NCBI RefSeq assembly: GCF_016864575.1
Contig: NZ_CP044125.1
Location: 992,001 to 1,056,000, forward strand
Direction: 5' to 3'
Length of the DNA stretch: 64,000 bases
Source: Rhizobium sp. BG4
GTDB taxonomy: Bacteria > Pseudomonadota > Alphaproteobacteria > Rhizobiales > Rhizobiaceae
Positions 52,289-61,462 of this stretch are shown here, piece by piece. Position numbers and translations under genes: made by a program. Each line of letters opens with the position of its first letter. Within the stretch, counting starts at the first letter, position 1. The notes below the pieces were generated by a model. It did no database searches, was not told where the DNA came from, and saw only the letters and a program-made list of their open reading frames with translations.

Positions 52289-55189
52289 TTACAGTCCAAG
52301 CTCGCGAAGCGCAGCGGCATCACGGGCGGAGACATCCGGATACTTCTCATCCGAGCCGACATCCTTGGTGATGCGCCAGGAACGGGCGCACTTGACGCCC
52401 TCTGCCAGCTTCGGCTCGACCGAAACGCCCGGAACTTCGGGCAGACGGAAGGCATCGGCAGAACCTTCGGCGCCATCGATCGCGATGTCGGAGGTGATGC
52501 AGATTTCCGAGAAATCCAGACCTTCGAGCGCAGCCTTCAGCTCCGCATCGGCGATGTGGACGGCCGGGGCAGCTTCGAGCGACGAACCGATGCGCTTGTC
52601 CTTGCGCTCGATTTCGAGGGCGCCGGTGACGACCGAGCGGATGGCGCGGACCTTCTTCCACTTCTCCGCCAGCGCCTCGTTCTTCCAGTCAGCCGGGATT
52701 GCCGGGAACTGCTCGAGGTGAACCGAGACGGCCGACGGATTGCGCGACAGCCAGGCCTCTTCCGTCGTGAACGGCAGCATCGGCGCCAGCCATGTCACCA
52801 TGCAATCGAAGATCATGCGGATGACATAGAGTGCCGAACGGCGACGCAGGCTCGACGGCGCGTCGCAATAGAGCGCGTCCTTGCGGATGTCGAAGTAGAA
52901 GGCCGAGAGCTCGACATTCGAGAAGTCGATGAGCGCGCGGGCGATCTTCTTGAAATCGAAGGCATCGTAGTTTTCGCGGACGACCTGGTCGAGCTCGGCC
53001 AGGCGATGCAGCATCAGCTGTTCCAGCTCCGGCAGATCGGCAAGCGCGATCGTCTCGCCCTTGTCATGCGCCAGGGTGCCGAGCATCCAGCGGATGGTGT
53101 TGCGCAGCTTTCGGTAGGCATCGACATTGGTCTGGATGATGGTCTTGCCGACGCGCAGGTCGTCTGCATAGTCCGACGTCATGACCCAGAGGCGCAGGAT
53201 ATCGGCGCCGGCATCCTTCATGACTTCCTGCGGGGAGGTCACGTTGCCCTTCGACTTCGACATCTTCTCGCCCTTCTCGTCCATGGTGAAGCCATGGGTG
53301 AGAACGGCGTTGTAGGGCGCGCGGCCGCGGGTGGCCGCCGATTCCAGCAGCGAGGAATGGAACCAGCCGCGATGCTGGTCGGAGCCTTCGAGATAGAGAT
53401 CGGCCGGCCACTTCAGGTCCGGGCGGTCTTCCAGCGTGAAGGTGTGGGTCGAGCCCGAGTCGAACCAGACGTCGAGGATGTCCATGACCTGCTTCCACTG
53501 GGCCGGATCATGCTCATTGCCGAGGAAACGCTCCTTGGCGCCTTCGGCGAACCAAGCATCGGCGCCTTCGGCATCGAAAGCATCGAGGATGCGCTGGTTG
53601 ACGGCATCGTCCTTCAGCACTTCGCCCTGCTCGTCGACGAAGACGCAGATCGGAACGCCCCAGGCGCGCTGACGCGATAGGACCCAATCCGGGCGCTGCT
53701 CGATCATGGCGCGCAGGCGATTCTGGCCGGCGGCGGGAACGAAGCGGGTGTCGTCGATCGCCTTCAGGGCGCGGGTGCGCAGCGTCGTGCCGTCCTTCAG
53801 GTCCTTGTCCATATAGACGAACCACTGCGGCGTATTGCGGAAGATGACCGGCTTCTTGGAGCGCCAGGAATGCGGATACTGGTGCTTCAGGCGGCCGCGC
53901 GCAAACAGCGCGCTGCGCTCGATCAGCGCCTTGATGACGCGGTCGTTGGCATCGCCCTTCTTGCCGTTGTCGTCGATGACGCGTGCGCCTTCGAAGCCGG
54001 GCGCATCGGCGGTGTAGAAGCCGCCGTCATCGACCGGGAACGGGATCCGGGTATCGATGCCGCGGGCATCGAGCTCGCGGACCGACGAGGTCCAGACGTC
54101 AAAGTCCTCGCGGCCGTGGGACGGCGCGGTGTGGACGAAACCGGTACCGGCATCGTCGGTGACGTGGTCGCCATCGAGCAGCGGGACACCGAATTCGTAG
54201 CCGCCGCCCTGGCCCTTCAGCGGATGGGCGCAGGTGATGCCTGCGAGATCGGCAGCCGTCACATCCGAGAGGCGCTTGTACTGCAGCTTTGCCTTGGCGA
54301 AGGACTCCTCGGCGAGCTTGTCGGCAAAGACGAGCTTTTCGCCCGGCTGCGGTCCGAAATCGTTCTCGGCAGCGGTGACTTCGTAGAGGCCGTAGGAGAC
54401 GCGCGCCGAATAGGCGATCGCCCGGTTGCCGGGGATCGTCCAGGGCGTGGTCGTCCAGATGACGACGAAGGCGTTATCGAGCGCAGCCGGACCCTTCACG
54501 ACCGGGAACTTCACCCAGATCGTGTCGCTTTCGTAGTCGTGATACTCGACTTCGGCTTCCGCCAGCGCCGTGCGCTCGACGACCGACCACATGATCGGCT
54601 TGGAGCCGCGGTAGAGCTGGCCCGACTTGGCGATCTTCAGGAGCTCGCCGGCGATGCGGCTTTCCGCGTGGAAGTTCATCGTCAGGTAGGGGTTTTCGAA
54701 ATCGCCGATGATGCCGAGGCGCTGGAACTCGCTGCCCTGGATGCCGATCCACTTTTCGGCATAGGCGCGGCATTCGCGGCGGAACTCGATCATTGCGGCC
54801 GGCTCGGTCAGGTCAGGCTTGGCCTTGCCCTTGGCGCGGTAGTTCTCTTCCTCGATCTTCCACTCGATCGGCAGGCCGTGGCAGTCCCAGCCCGGAACAT
54901 AGTTGGAGTCGAAACCGCGCATCTGGAACGAGCGGGTGATGACGTCCTTGAGGATCTTGTTCAGCGCGTGGCCGATATGGATGTTGCCGTTGGCATAGGG
55001 CGGGCCGTCGTGGAGCACGAACTTCTCGCGGCCGGCGGCCGAAGCGCGCAGCTTCTTGTAGAGGTTCATCTGCTGCCACTTGGCAACGATTTCCGGCTCC
55101 TTCTGCGGCAGACCGGCGCGCATCGGGAAGTCGGTTTCGGGCAGATAGAGGGTCTTCGAGTAGTCGATCTTTTCGGCTGTGTCGGTCAT
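52289..55189 (-). CDS. ileS: Isoleucyl-tRNA synthetase
   Basis: Charges tRNA-Ile, a class I enzyme of 966 residues. The HIGH-type motif is in [11 protein letters not shown] near residue 65, the editing domain contains [10 protein letters not shown], and the KMSKS motif is in [10 protein letters not shown]. The anticodon-binding part follows. The E. coli enzyme ends in a four-cysteine zinc finger. Here the corresponding segment reads KCARSW and then [11 protein letters not shown], so at most one of the four cysteines survives. The start at 55189 is chosen over the TTG at 55198. No T-box or leader is evident. Confidence 0.96.
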   Translation of the reverse strand: MTDTAEKIDYSKTLYLPETDFPMRAGLPQKEPEIVAKWQQMNLYKKLRASAAGREKFVLHDGPPYANGNIHIGHALNKILKDVITRSFQMRGFDSNYVPGWDCHGLPIEWKIEEENYRAKGKAKPDLTEPAAMIEFRRECRAYAEKWIGIQGSEFQRLGIIGDFENPYLTMNFHAESRIAGELLKIAKSGQLYRGSKPIMWSVVERTALAEAEVEYHDYESDTIWVKFPVVKGPAALDNAFVVIWTTTPWTIPGNRAIAYSARVSYGLYEVTAAENDFGPQPGEKLVFADKLAEESFAKAKLQYKRLSDVTAADLAGITCAHPLKGQGGGYEFGVPLLDGDHVTDDAGTGFVHTAPSHGREDFDVWTSSVRELDARGIDTRIPFPVDDGGFYTADAPGFEGARVIDDNGKKGDANDRVIKALIERSALFARGRLKHQYPHSWRSKKPVIFRNTPQWFVYMDKDLKDGTTLRTRALKAIDDTRFVPAAGQNRLRAMIEQRPDWVLSRQRAWGVPICVFVDEQGEVLKDDAVNQRILDAFDAEGADAWFAEGAKERFLGNEHDPAQWKQVMDILDVWFDSGSTHTFTLEDRPDLKWPADLYLEGSDQHRGWFHSSLLESAATRGRAPYNAVLTHGFTMDEKGEKMSKSKGNVTSPQEVMKDAGADILRLWVMTSDYADDLRVGKTIIQTNVDAYRKLRNTIRWMLGTLAHDKGETIALADLPELEQLMLHRLAELDQVVRENYDAFDFKKIARALIDFSNVELSAFYFDIRKDALYCDAPSSLRRRSALYVIRMIFDCMVTWLAPMLPFTTEEAWLSRNPSAVSVHLEQFPAIPADWKNEALAEKWKKVRAIRSVVTGALEIERKDKRIGSSLEAAPAVHIADAELKAALEGLDFSEICITSDIAIDGAEGSADAFRLPEVPGVSVEPKLAEGVKCARSWRITKDVGSDEKYPDVSARDAAALRELGL

Positions 55190-55497
55190 GTCTGGCAATC
55201 GTTTCTGGCGGCCTCAAAGGGCGCAACGGATGTGGAATTGTTGGTGACGGAAGCGCTTGCTCGACAAGCGCCAAAAACCCGGACCTTCCGGCCGCTCAGC
55301 GCGCGCGGAAGGCCGGGCCGATAATTCGTATCGCAATCGCCAGCCGGAATTTACTCATCGGGCCGGTTCATAGGCGCTTTTGCGGGGAAAAGGAAGAGGC
55401 ATTTCACGAACCCGCCCCGTAAGCACCGATCGGAAAGCGGTGGCATTTTCTCTCGACAGATCGTATAATCTGACCATCTGACTAGATGGAGTGCCCG
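55190..55497. other. Intergenic region between ileS and the Phd/PIN operon
   Basis: About 300 bp without a gene. The left part should hold the ileS promoter. The right end has a good promoter and operator-like repeats for the toxin-antitoxin operon (55440-55489). A GC-rich hairpin (CGGACCTTCCGGCC...GGAAGGCCGGGCC region, 55290-55320) could be a structure of the ileS leader. Confidence 0.6.
55440..55489 (+). promoter_or_regulatory. Promoter and operator repeats of the Phd/PIN toxin-antitoxin operon
   Basis: A perfect -10 box TATAAT lies at 55464-55469, with a weak -35 (GTGGCA at 55440-55445, 18 bp away). Two inverted repeats surround it: CAGAT-N6-ATCTG (55457-55472), covering the -10, and CCATCT-GACT-AGATGG (55474-55489), running up to the ribosome binding site. 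An ATCTGAC direct repeat with 8-bp period links them. This is the usual layout for autorepression by a Phd-type antitoxin. Confidence 0.65.
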
Positions 55498-55755
55498 ATG
55501 GCGCGCAGACAGACATGGAGACTTGAGGAAGCCAAGGCTCGTTTCAGTGAAGTCGTGCGGCTGGCCCAAAGCGAGGGACCGCAGCGAGTGACGGTGCGCG
55601 GCCGCGAGAGTGTCGCCATCATCAGCGTCGAGGAGCTCGACAGGCTGACGAAACGTGCGCCTGCCCAGCCGTTTGTCGACTTCATGGAAAGCCTCGACCT
55701 CGACGGTCTGCCGCTTGATCGGGAGGATGATCGCGGCCGGGACATTCCGCTGTGA
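55498..55755 (+). CDS. Phd/YefM-type antitoxin
   Basis: An 85-residue antitoxin of the prevent-host-death family. The N-terminal DNA-binding half has WRLEEAKARFSEVVRLAQSEGPQRVTVRGRESVAIIS, and the C-terminal part is acidic and flexible (SLDLDGLPLDREDD), suited to wrapping the toxin. The ATG at 55498 has a GGAG site that overlaps an operator-like repeat. Its stop overlaps the toxin's GTG start (GTGA), so antitoxin and toxin are translationally coupled, antitoxin first. Confidence 0.92.
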   Translation: MARRQTWRLEEAKARFSEVVRLAQSEGPQRVTVRGRESVAIISVEELDRLTKRAPAQPFVDFMESLDLDGLPLDREDDRGRDIPL

Positions 55756-56210
55756 GGGGATGGCTTCTGGATACCAACGTCATCGCGGCGCTGATCAACC
55801 GGAACGGCGCACCCTCGGTGAAAAGCTGGGCTGCCCAGGCTGACGAACAGCGGATGTTCATCAGCGTCCTGAGCTTGGCGAAATACGACAAGGGCATCGA
55901 GAACCTTCCGCCCGATGACGAGAACCGCCACCGCTACATCGTTGCGCGTGACGCCCTGGAGGTTCGTTTCTCCGATCGTGTGCTTTCGATGAGCGACAGT
56001 GCCGTCCGCCGGTGGGGCGCTATCTCGGGGCGGGTTAAGCGACAGACAGGGCACGCTCCACCCGTGATCGATACAATGCTTGCCGCAAATGCGATCGAAC
56101 ACGAGCTTTATCTGGTAACGCGAAACATAAGAGATGTCGCGCTTTCGGGAGCGGCGGTCTTCGATCCCTGGAACGATGATCCGGAACGCTTTCCGTTAAG
56201 CCAAAAATGA
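55752..56210 (+). CDS. VapC/FitB-type PIN-domain toxin with Lys in place of a catalytic Glu
   Basis: A 152-residue PIN ribonuclease-like toxin. Asp7 in LLDTNVIAAL, the aspartate in PPVIDTMLAANA and the TRNIRDV segment are retained. The second acidic position, normally Glu in a G/A-E-(I/Y)-x-K-G-I segment, is Lys44 in SLAKYDKGIENL. One base (G to A) or a pair of nearby indels could account for this. The toxin may therefore be weakened or inactive, unless the base is a sequencing error. It starts at a GTG overlapping the antitoxin stop and ends before a strong terminator. Confidence 0.88.
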   Translation: MRGWLLDTNVIAALINRNGAPSVKSWAAQADEQRMFISVLSLAKYDKGIENLPPDDENRHRYIVARDALEVRFSDRVLSMSDSAVRRWGAISGRVKRQTGHAPPVIDTMLAANAIEHELYLVTRNIRDVALSGAAVFDPWNDDPERFPLSQK

Positions 56211-56235
56211 AAAGGGCCGCTCGGAGCGGCCCTTT
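56211..56235. terminator. Bidirectional terminator between the PIN toxin and mctP
   Basis: A perfect 10-bp stem, 56211-56220 with 56226-56235 around a 5-base loop. A-rich sequence on the left and T-rich on the right serve both convergent genes. Confidence 0.85.
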
Positions 56236-56241
56236 GCTTTA

Positions 56242-57717
56242 TCAAGCTCTCATAACCGCCTTCGCAGGCGTCGCGACATTCACGACGACAGCGACCAGGA
56301 TATTCGCCACCAGGGCCAGCAAGCCGATATAGATGGTGAAAGAGGTCTCTCCGAGCGTGATCGGCTGGAGTGGTTTCAGACCGTTGATCCAGACGAGGAA
56401 GGTGCCGCCAAAGAAGCCGACGAACCAGCCGGCGAGCAGGCCGGGTGCGCGGAACCAGTTGGTGTAGAGGCCGAAGACCAGCGCCGGGAGCGTCTGCAGG
56501 ATCCAGATGCCGCCGAGGAGCTGCAGGTCGAGGGCGAACTGCGTCGGCAGGAAGAGGATGACGAGCAGAGCGCCGATCTTGACCACCAGCGAGGTGATCT
56601 TGGCGACCTTCGCCTCGCCCGCATCGCTGACCTCAGGATTGACGTAGGCCTTCCAGAAATTGCGGGTGAAGAGGTTGGCGGCGCCGATGCTCATGACGGC
56701 CGCAGGCACGAGCGCGCCGATGGCGATCGCCGCGAAGGCAAAGCCTGCGAACCAGCTGGAAAACAGCGTCTCGAACAGCGCCGGGACGACGTCATTCGGG
56801 CTTTCCAGCTGCAGGTTTGCGGCGTGGCCCATATAGCCGAGCAGCGCCAGCAGGCCGAGGAGCAACGTATAGGCCGGCAGCAGCACTGCGTTCTTGCGGA
56901 TGGTATTGCCGCTGTTGGAGGCGAAGATGCCGGTCAGCGTGTGCGGATACATGAAGGCCGCGAGCGCCGAACCGAGCGCCAGCGTCGCATAGGCGACATA
57001 CTGGTTGCCGCCGAGCAGGAGGTTGCCGGAGCCCTTGGCCTGGAAGGCAGCATCCGCCGAGGCGAAGACATTGGCATAGCCGCCGAGCTTCGAGGGGATG
57101 AGCGCTACGGCCGCGATCACCACGACATAGATCATGATGTCCTTGACGAAGGCGATGAGCGCCGGGGCGCGCAGACCCGCCGAGTAAGTGTAGAGCGCCA
57201 GCACGATGAAGGCGATGGCGAGCGGCAGTTCGCCATGCAGGCCGAGCGCCTTCAAGACCGCGGTCATGCCGACGAGCTGCAGGGCGATATAGGGCATGGT
57301 GGCGATGACCCCGGTTGCGGCGACTGCGAGCTCGAGACCGCGCGAGCCATACTGGCCGTGAACGACGTCACCCGCCGTCACATAGCCGAAGTCCTTGGCA
57401 CGCTTCCAGAGAACCGGCATCACCATGAAGACGAAGGGGTAGACGACGATCGTATAAGGCAGCGCGAAGAAGCCGTAGGCACCGACCGTGTAGACGAGTG
57501 CCGGAACGGCGATGACCGTGTAGGCGGTGTAGAAATCGCCGCCCACCAGGAACCAGGTGATCCAGGTGCCGAAGGAGCGGCCGCCGAGACCCCATTCGTC
57601 GATATGGGCAAGGGTTTCCGGCTTGCGCCAGCGGGCTGCGACAAAGCCCATGACGGTGACGAGGATGAAGAAGAAGATGAAGACGCTGAGCGCCGTACCG
57701 TTGATCTCAGTCGTCAT
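56242..57717 (-). CDS. mctP: Monocarboxylate permease (sodium:solute symporter family)
   Basis: A 491-residue transporter of the SSS family, matching the MctP permease described in R. leguminosarum, which takes up lactate, pyruvate, alanine and other short monocarboxylates. About thirteen hydrophobic segments are visible. Family blocks include EWGLGGRSFGTWITWFLVGGD near residue 40, the DVVHGQYGSRGLELAVA segment and GIFASNSGNTIRKNAVLLPA. It follows a DUF3311 gene with an 11-bp overlap, the usual small partner of such permeases. No MctRS-type two-component genes lie nearby. Confidence 0.9.
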   Translation of the reverse strand: MTTEINGTALSVFIFFFILVTVMGFVAARWRKPETLAHIDEWGLGGRSFGTWITWFLVGGDFYTAYTVIAVPALVYTVGAYGFFALPYTIVVYPFVFMVMPVLWKRAKDFGYVTAGDVVHGQYGSRGLELAVAATGVIATMPYIALQLVGMTAVLKALGLHGELPLAIAFIVLALYTYSAGLRAPALIAFVKDIMIYVVVIAAVALIPSKLGGYANVFASADAAFQAKGSGNLLLGGNQYVAYATLALGSALAAFMYPHTLTGIFASNSGNTIRKNAVLLPAYTLLLGLLALLGYMGHAANLQLESPNDVVPALFETLFSSWFAGFAFAAIAIGALVPAAVMSIGAANLFTRNFWKAYVNPEVSDAGEAKVAKITSLVVKIGALLVILFLPTQFALDLQLLGGIWILQTLPALVFGLYTNWFRAPGLLAGWFVGFFGGTFLVWINGLKPLQPITLGETSFTIYIGLLALVANILVAVVVNVATPAKAVMRA

Positions 57718-57904
57718 TGCGCATGCTCCGATAGGCGATCCAGGTCAGGAAAGCGGTGATCGGCACCCATGCGAGCTGGTACCAGTAGAAGAACGGAAAG
57801 CCGAAGAGCGACGGCTCACGGAAATTGTAGAAGGGCACCCAGAGGAGCCCGATATAGGGAATGACGAGCAGCCAGCAGGCCGCTGTTCCAAACCTTTTAT
57901 CCAT
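57707..57904 (-). CDS. DUF3311 small membrane protein, partner of the permease
   Basis: A 65-residue protein with two hydrophobic segments (CWLLVIPYIGLLWVPFYN and WYQLAWVPITAFLTWIAY) separated by a short loop with PFFYWYQ, the DUF3311 signature. Such proteins are encoded directly before sodium:solute symporters and are thought to be accessory subunits. It overlaps the mctP start by 11 bp. The start ATG at 57904 is the only sensible one; the longer frame from 58132 is not coding. Confidence 0.9.
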   Translation of the reverse strand: MDKRFGTAACWLLVIPYIGLLWVPFYNFREPSLFGFPFFYWYQLAWVPITAFLTWIAYRSMRNDD

Positions 57905-58148
57905 GTTGAGATTGCCTTTCATTGCTGTGGGGGCGCAGCGAATCCGCGTCATATGACAGTTCAGACATATACCCCTCAGGCATCGGGACAAGCGTATTTG
58001 CCATGAAACCGCCATTTTTGGCGGAGGGCGGCGACAAGCAAAAATTATCGTGGCAATGTCGAAATGCCGACGGCTCGCACGTCCTTGGAGTGCAGCACGG
58101 GTTTTGCCGCGCTGGCATTCCATTCGATCCACAGGGAGTGAAGTGGAT

Positions 58149-59360
58149 ATGAGCAGTTCCTATCGTTGGGTCATCGTCGCCGCCGGCGCCCTGATGACAT
58201 GCGTTGCGCTCGGCGCAATGTTTTCTCTCGCCATCTTTCAGACGCCGATCGCCACCGATACCGGCTGGTCGCATACCGGCATTGCCAGCGCCATGACGCT
58301 GAACTTCATCGTCATGGGTATCGGCGGCTTCATGTGGGGTGCTTTGAGCGACCGCTTCGGGCCCCGCCCCGTCGTGCTGATCGGGGCGCTGCTTCTCGGG
58401 TTGGCGCTGGTTCTCGCCAGCCGGGCGGGATCGCTGATGCAGTTTCAATTGACCTACGGCGTCCTCGTCGGGATTTCGGCGAGCGCCTTCTTCGCGCCGA
58501 TGATCGCGTCGACGACCGAGTGGTTCGAGGAGAACCGCGGGCTGGCGGTATCACTGGTTTCGGCGGGCATGGGCGTTGCGCCGATGACGATCTCGCCGCT
58601 CGCCCGGGCGCTGATCTCGGCATACGACTGGCGCACGGCGATGCTGATCATCGGCATCGGCGCCTGGGTCCTGCTGATCCCGGCCGCTTTGCTCGTACGC
58701 CGCGCGCCCTCTCCGGCGAGTGACACAGGCATGGTGGAAGCAGCAGGCGGCGAGCGCCCGGCGCTCGGCAAGATCTTCCGCTCACCGCAGTTCCTGGTGC
58801 TCGGCGGCACGTTCTTTGCCTGTTGCGCGGCCCATTCCGGGCCGATCTTCCATATGGTGAGCTACGCGACGATCTGCGGCGTGGCGCCGATGGCGGCGGT
58901 CAGCATCTACAGCGTCGAGGGGCTTGCGGGTCTCGGCGGTCGCCTGCTCTACGGCGGCCTGGCGGACAAGTTCGGCGTCAAGCCGGTGCTGGTTGCCGGG
59001 CTTCTGGTGCAGGCGGCGGCGCTGGCAACCTATCTGGCGGTCAGCGAACTCGGACAGTTCTACGCGCTCGCGGTGATCTTCGGCAGCGCCTATGGCGGGG
59101 TCATGCCGCTCTATGCGGTGCTGGCGCGCGAATATTTCGGACCGAGGGTGATCGGCACGGTGTTCGGGGCCGCGACGATGCTGTCGAGCATCGGCATGGC
59201 CTTCGGGCCGCTGATCGGCGGCTGGATCTTCGATACCTACCAGAACTACTCGTGGCTGTTCATCGGCTCGGCGCTGGTGGGGCTCGGTGCGGCGGCTATC
59301 GCGCTCGCGTTTCCGCCGTTGCCGCGGGGTAAGCAGGCGGCGACGTTGGGGACTGCCTAA
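58149..59360 (+). CDS. MFS transporter
   Basis: A 403-residue major facilitator with about twelve hydrophobic segments. The loop 2-3 motif is visible as GALSDRFGPRPV, and a repeat in the second half reads GGLADKFGVKPV. It resembles oxalate/formate and monocarboxylate carriers of the MFS, fitting the neighbouring monocarboxylate permease, but the substrate is not certain. The ATG at 58149 has a GGAGTGA ribosome binding site. The gene is divergent from the DUF3311-mctP pair, with 244 bp between starts, and a RIME-like repeat follows. Confidence 0.88.
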   Translation: MSSSYRWVIVAAGALMTCVALGAMFSLAIFQTPIATDTGWSHTGIASAMTLNFIVMGIGGFMWGALSDRFGPRPVVLIGALLLGLALVLASRAGSLMQFQLTYGVLVGISASAFFAPMIASTTEWFEENRGLAVSLVSAGMGVAPMTISPLARALISAYDWRTAMLIIGIGAWVLLIPAALLVRRAPSPASDTGMVEAAGGERPALGKIFRSPQFLVLGGTFFACCAAHSGPIFHMVSYATICGVAPMAAVSIYSVEGLAGLGGRLLYGGLADKFGVKPVLVAGLLVQAAALATYLAVSELGQFYALAVIFGSAYGGVMPLYAVLAREYFGPRVIGTVFGAATMLSSIGMAFGPLIGGWIFDTYQNYSWLFIGSALVGLGAAAIALAFPPLPRGKQAATLGTA

Positions 59361-59379
59361 AGCCGACGCAGAGGGCTTG

Positions 59380-59499
59380 GCCCCCTCATCCGCCCTGCGG
59401 GCACCTTCTCCCCGCTGGGGAGAAGGGAAGAAGTGGGGCGTCACGGTCTCCTCTCTTCTCCCCGGCGGGGAGAAGATGCCGGCAGGCAGATGAGGGGGC
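59380..59499. repeat. RIME-like intergenic palindromic element
   Basis: A 120-bp copy of the repeat seen at 14665 and 16927, with arms GCCCCCTCATCCG and GATGAGGGGGC and two CTTCTCCCC/GGGGAGAAG hairpins. It lies between the convergent MFS and ribF genes. Confidence 0.75.
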
Positions 59500-59513
59500 T
59501 ACACGGTAAAACG

Positions 59514-60497
59514 TCAGCCGAAGCAGATCAGCCGGTCGAGTTCGCCGAGTGGCTGGATGCCTGAGAGCAGTGCCCTCGCCTCTTCCTCGTCGCGCTTGAT
59601 CTGGGCGACGAGCGGGTCGAGGCCGTCGAATTTCAGTTCCGGCCGGAGGTATCCGAAGAAGGAGACCGAACAGATTTGGCCGTAGAGATCGCCGCTAAAA
59701 TCGAAGACGTAGGTTTCCAAGAGCGGCGCACCGTTTTCGGTCACGGTCGGGCGGCGGCCGTAGCTGGCGACCGCATCGTGGAGCGTGCCGTTCTGCAGGC
59801 GAAAGCGGACCGCATAGATTCCGGAGGCGAGTTCGGCCTCGGGCGGCAGCTGCATGTTGGCTGTCGGGAAGCCGAGCTGGCGGCCGAGCTTTTCGCCGCC
59901 GATGATTCCCGCCTCCACCGTATAGTGATAGCCGAGCAGGGCAGCAGCCTCGCTGACATCGCCATCCTTCAGCAGCGCGCGGATGCGGCTGGAGGAGACG
60001 ACATCGGCATTCTCATCACGGAAGGCATCGATCAGGGTGACGCCGAAGCCGTATTTCTGGCCGGCATCCATCAGGAAGGCCGGTCCGCCTTCGCGGCCCT
60101 TGCCGAAATGGAAATCGACGCCGGTGACGACCTCGGAAGCGCCGAGCCAATCCTTGAGAATGCCGTGGATGAAATCGTCAGGCGAGCGCTGCGAGAATTC
60201 GCGGTCGAAGGGATATTCGATGACGGCGCCGAAGCCGAGGGCTTCGAGGATACGGGCCTTGAGAGGTGCCGGCGTGATGCGGAAAACCGGGCTATCCGGC
60301 CGGAAGACTGTGCGCGGATGCGGCTCGAAGGTGAGTACCAGCGCCGGGACGCCGCGTGCCCTGGCGATCTCCAGCGCCCGCGTCAGGACCGACTGGTGGC
60401 CGCGATGGACGCCGTCGAAATTGCCGATGGCAATGACGCCGCCTCTCAGATGGGATGGCAGCGGTTCGCGGGTTTCATTGCGGTGAAAGACGGTCAT
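59514..60497 (-). CDS. ribF: Bifunctional riboflavin kinase / FAD synthetase
   Basis: Phosphorylates riboflavin to FMN and adenylylates FMN to FAD. The 327-residue protein has the FAD-synthetase half (GNFDGVHRGHQSVL, a HxGH-type nucleotidyl site, then SSSRIRALLKDGDV). The kinase half shows GRQLGFPTANMQLP, GIYAVRF, YGRRPTV and the catalytic LETYVFDFSGDLYG. It starts 15 bp after the HAD gene ends and is in the same direction, so it is co-transcribed with it. Confidence 0.95.
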   Translation of the reverse strand: MTVFHRNETREPLPSHLRGGVIAIGNFDGVHRGHQSVLTRALEIARARGVPALVLTFEPHPRTVFRPDSPVFRITPAPLKARILEALGFGAVIEYPFDREFSQRSPDDFIHGILKDWLGASEVVTGVDFHFGKGREGGPAFLMDAGQKYGFGVTLIDAFRDENADVVSSSRIRALLKDGDVSEAAALLGYHYTVEAGIIGGEKLGRQLGFPTANMQLPPEAELASGIYAVRFRLQNGTLHDAVASYGRRPTVTENGAPLLETYVFDFSGDLYGQICSVSFFGYLRPELKFDGLDPLVAQIKRDEEEARALLSGIQPLGELDRLICFG

Positions 60498-60512
60498 CGG
60501 CAGGGCTTCTTC

Positions 60513-61361
60513 TTATGCGAGGCGTGGCATCCACCACTTCGGCGCGGCCTTCTCACGCTCCAGATAGGCGTGCAGGATGGCTTCATCCGTTTCGCCGTTC
60601 AGCGTGTATTCCTTCGCGTGGATACCGCCGCTGATATAGAGAAGGTCGAGCCCGTAATCGAGGGCGCCGCGCACATCCGTCGGCATTCCGTCGCCGATTG
60701 CGAGAATACGGCTCTTCGGGAAATCGCCGCGCAGTTCCTTGGCGGTCTCGAGCACGGCGTCATAGATCGGCGTGTGCGGCTTGCCGGCGATGCGGGTCGC
60801 GCCGCCGAGCTGGTTGTAGTAGGCAGCCATGGCGCCGGCGCAGGGGATCATCTTGTGACCGCGCTCGACGACCAGATCAGGATTGGCGCAGATCATCGGC
60901 ACGTCGCGCGACTGAAACTCCTTGAGCATCTCCGTATAGTCTTCCGGCACTTCCTTCTCGTCATCGAAGAAGCCGGTGCAGACGACGGACTCTGCTTCCT
61001 TGGCATCGACGCGCTCGACGCCGAGGCCCTCGATGATGGCGATGTCGCGCTCGGGGCCGAGCAGGAAGACCTTCTTCGGGCCTTCGGCGATCAGGCCGCG
61101 GGTGACGTCACCGGAGGTGATGATGCGATCGTAGGCGCCGTCCTGGATGCCGATGTGGCGCAGCTGATCGACGACCAGCGGGGCGATGCGCGGGGAATTG
61201 GTGATGAGGACGACCGTCAACCCCTCGCCGCGAGCGGCTTCCAGTGCAGCGGCGGCCTTCGGAAAGGGATCGACGCCATTGTGGAGCACGCCCCAGACAT
61301 CGCAGAACACCGCGTCATACTGGCTGGTGATTTCCGCAAAACTTCCGATGCGCTTGGCCAT
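60513..61361 (-). CDS. HAD-superfamily hydrolase, TIGR01459 class IIA type
   Basis: A 282-residue HAD phosphatase of the class IIA (NagD-like) kind. Motif I is FCDVWGVLHNG, motif II is VVLITNSPR, motif III includes GKPHTPIYDAV and motif IV is ILAIGDGMPTDVRGA. The insertion cap lies between motifs II and III. The subtype is common in alphaproteobacteria, has no defined substrate and often neighbours ribF, as here, which hints at a flavin or pyrophosphate-related role. It starts 101 bp from the chromate-transporter stop. Confidence 0.88.
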   Translation of the reverse strand: MAKRIGSFAEITSQYDAVFCDVWGVLHNGVDPFPKAAAALEAARGEGLTVVLITNSPRIAPLVVDQLRHIGIQDGAYDRIITSGDVTRGLIAEGPKKVFLLGPERDIAIIEGLGVERVDAKEAESVVCTGFFDDEKEVPEDYTEMLKEFQSRDVPMICANPDLVVERGHKMIPCAGAMAAYYNQLGGATRIAGKPHTPIYDAVLETAKELRGDFPKSRILAIGDGMPTDVRGALDYGLDLLYISGGIHAKEYTLNGETDEAILHAYLEREKAAPKWWMPRLA

Positions 61362-61462
61362 TCCGATATCCCGTTTGCTTTTCAGTCAGGCGTGACATTG
61401 CAAAGGCCCGGCGGGATGGCAAGGTTTTTTCGGCCTCACGGCGCAAAAACAGGAGCGCGCCG

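Noticed and set aside
53870..55324. 484-codon open frame on the plus strand
   Set aside because: Antisense to ileS, which has the HIGH and KMSKS motifs.
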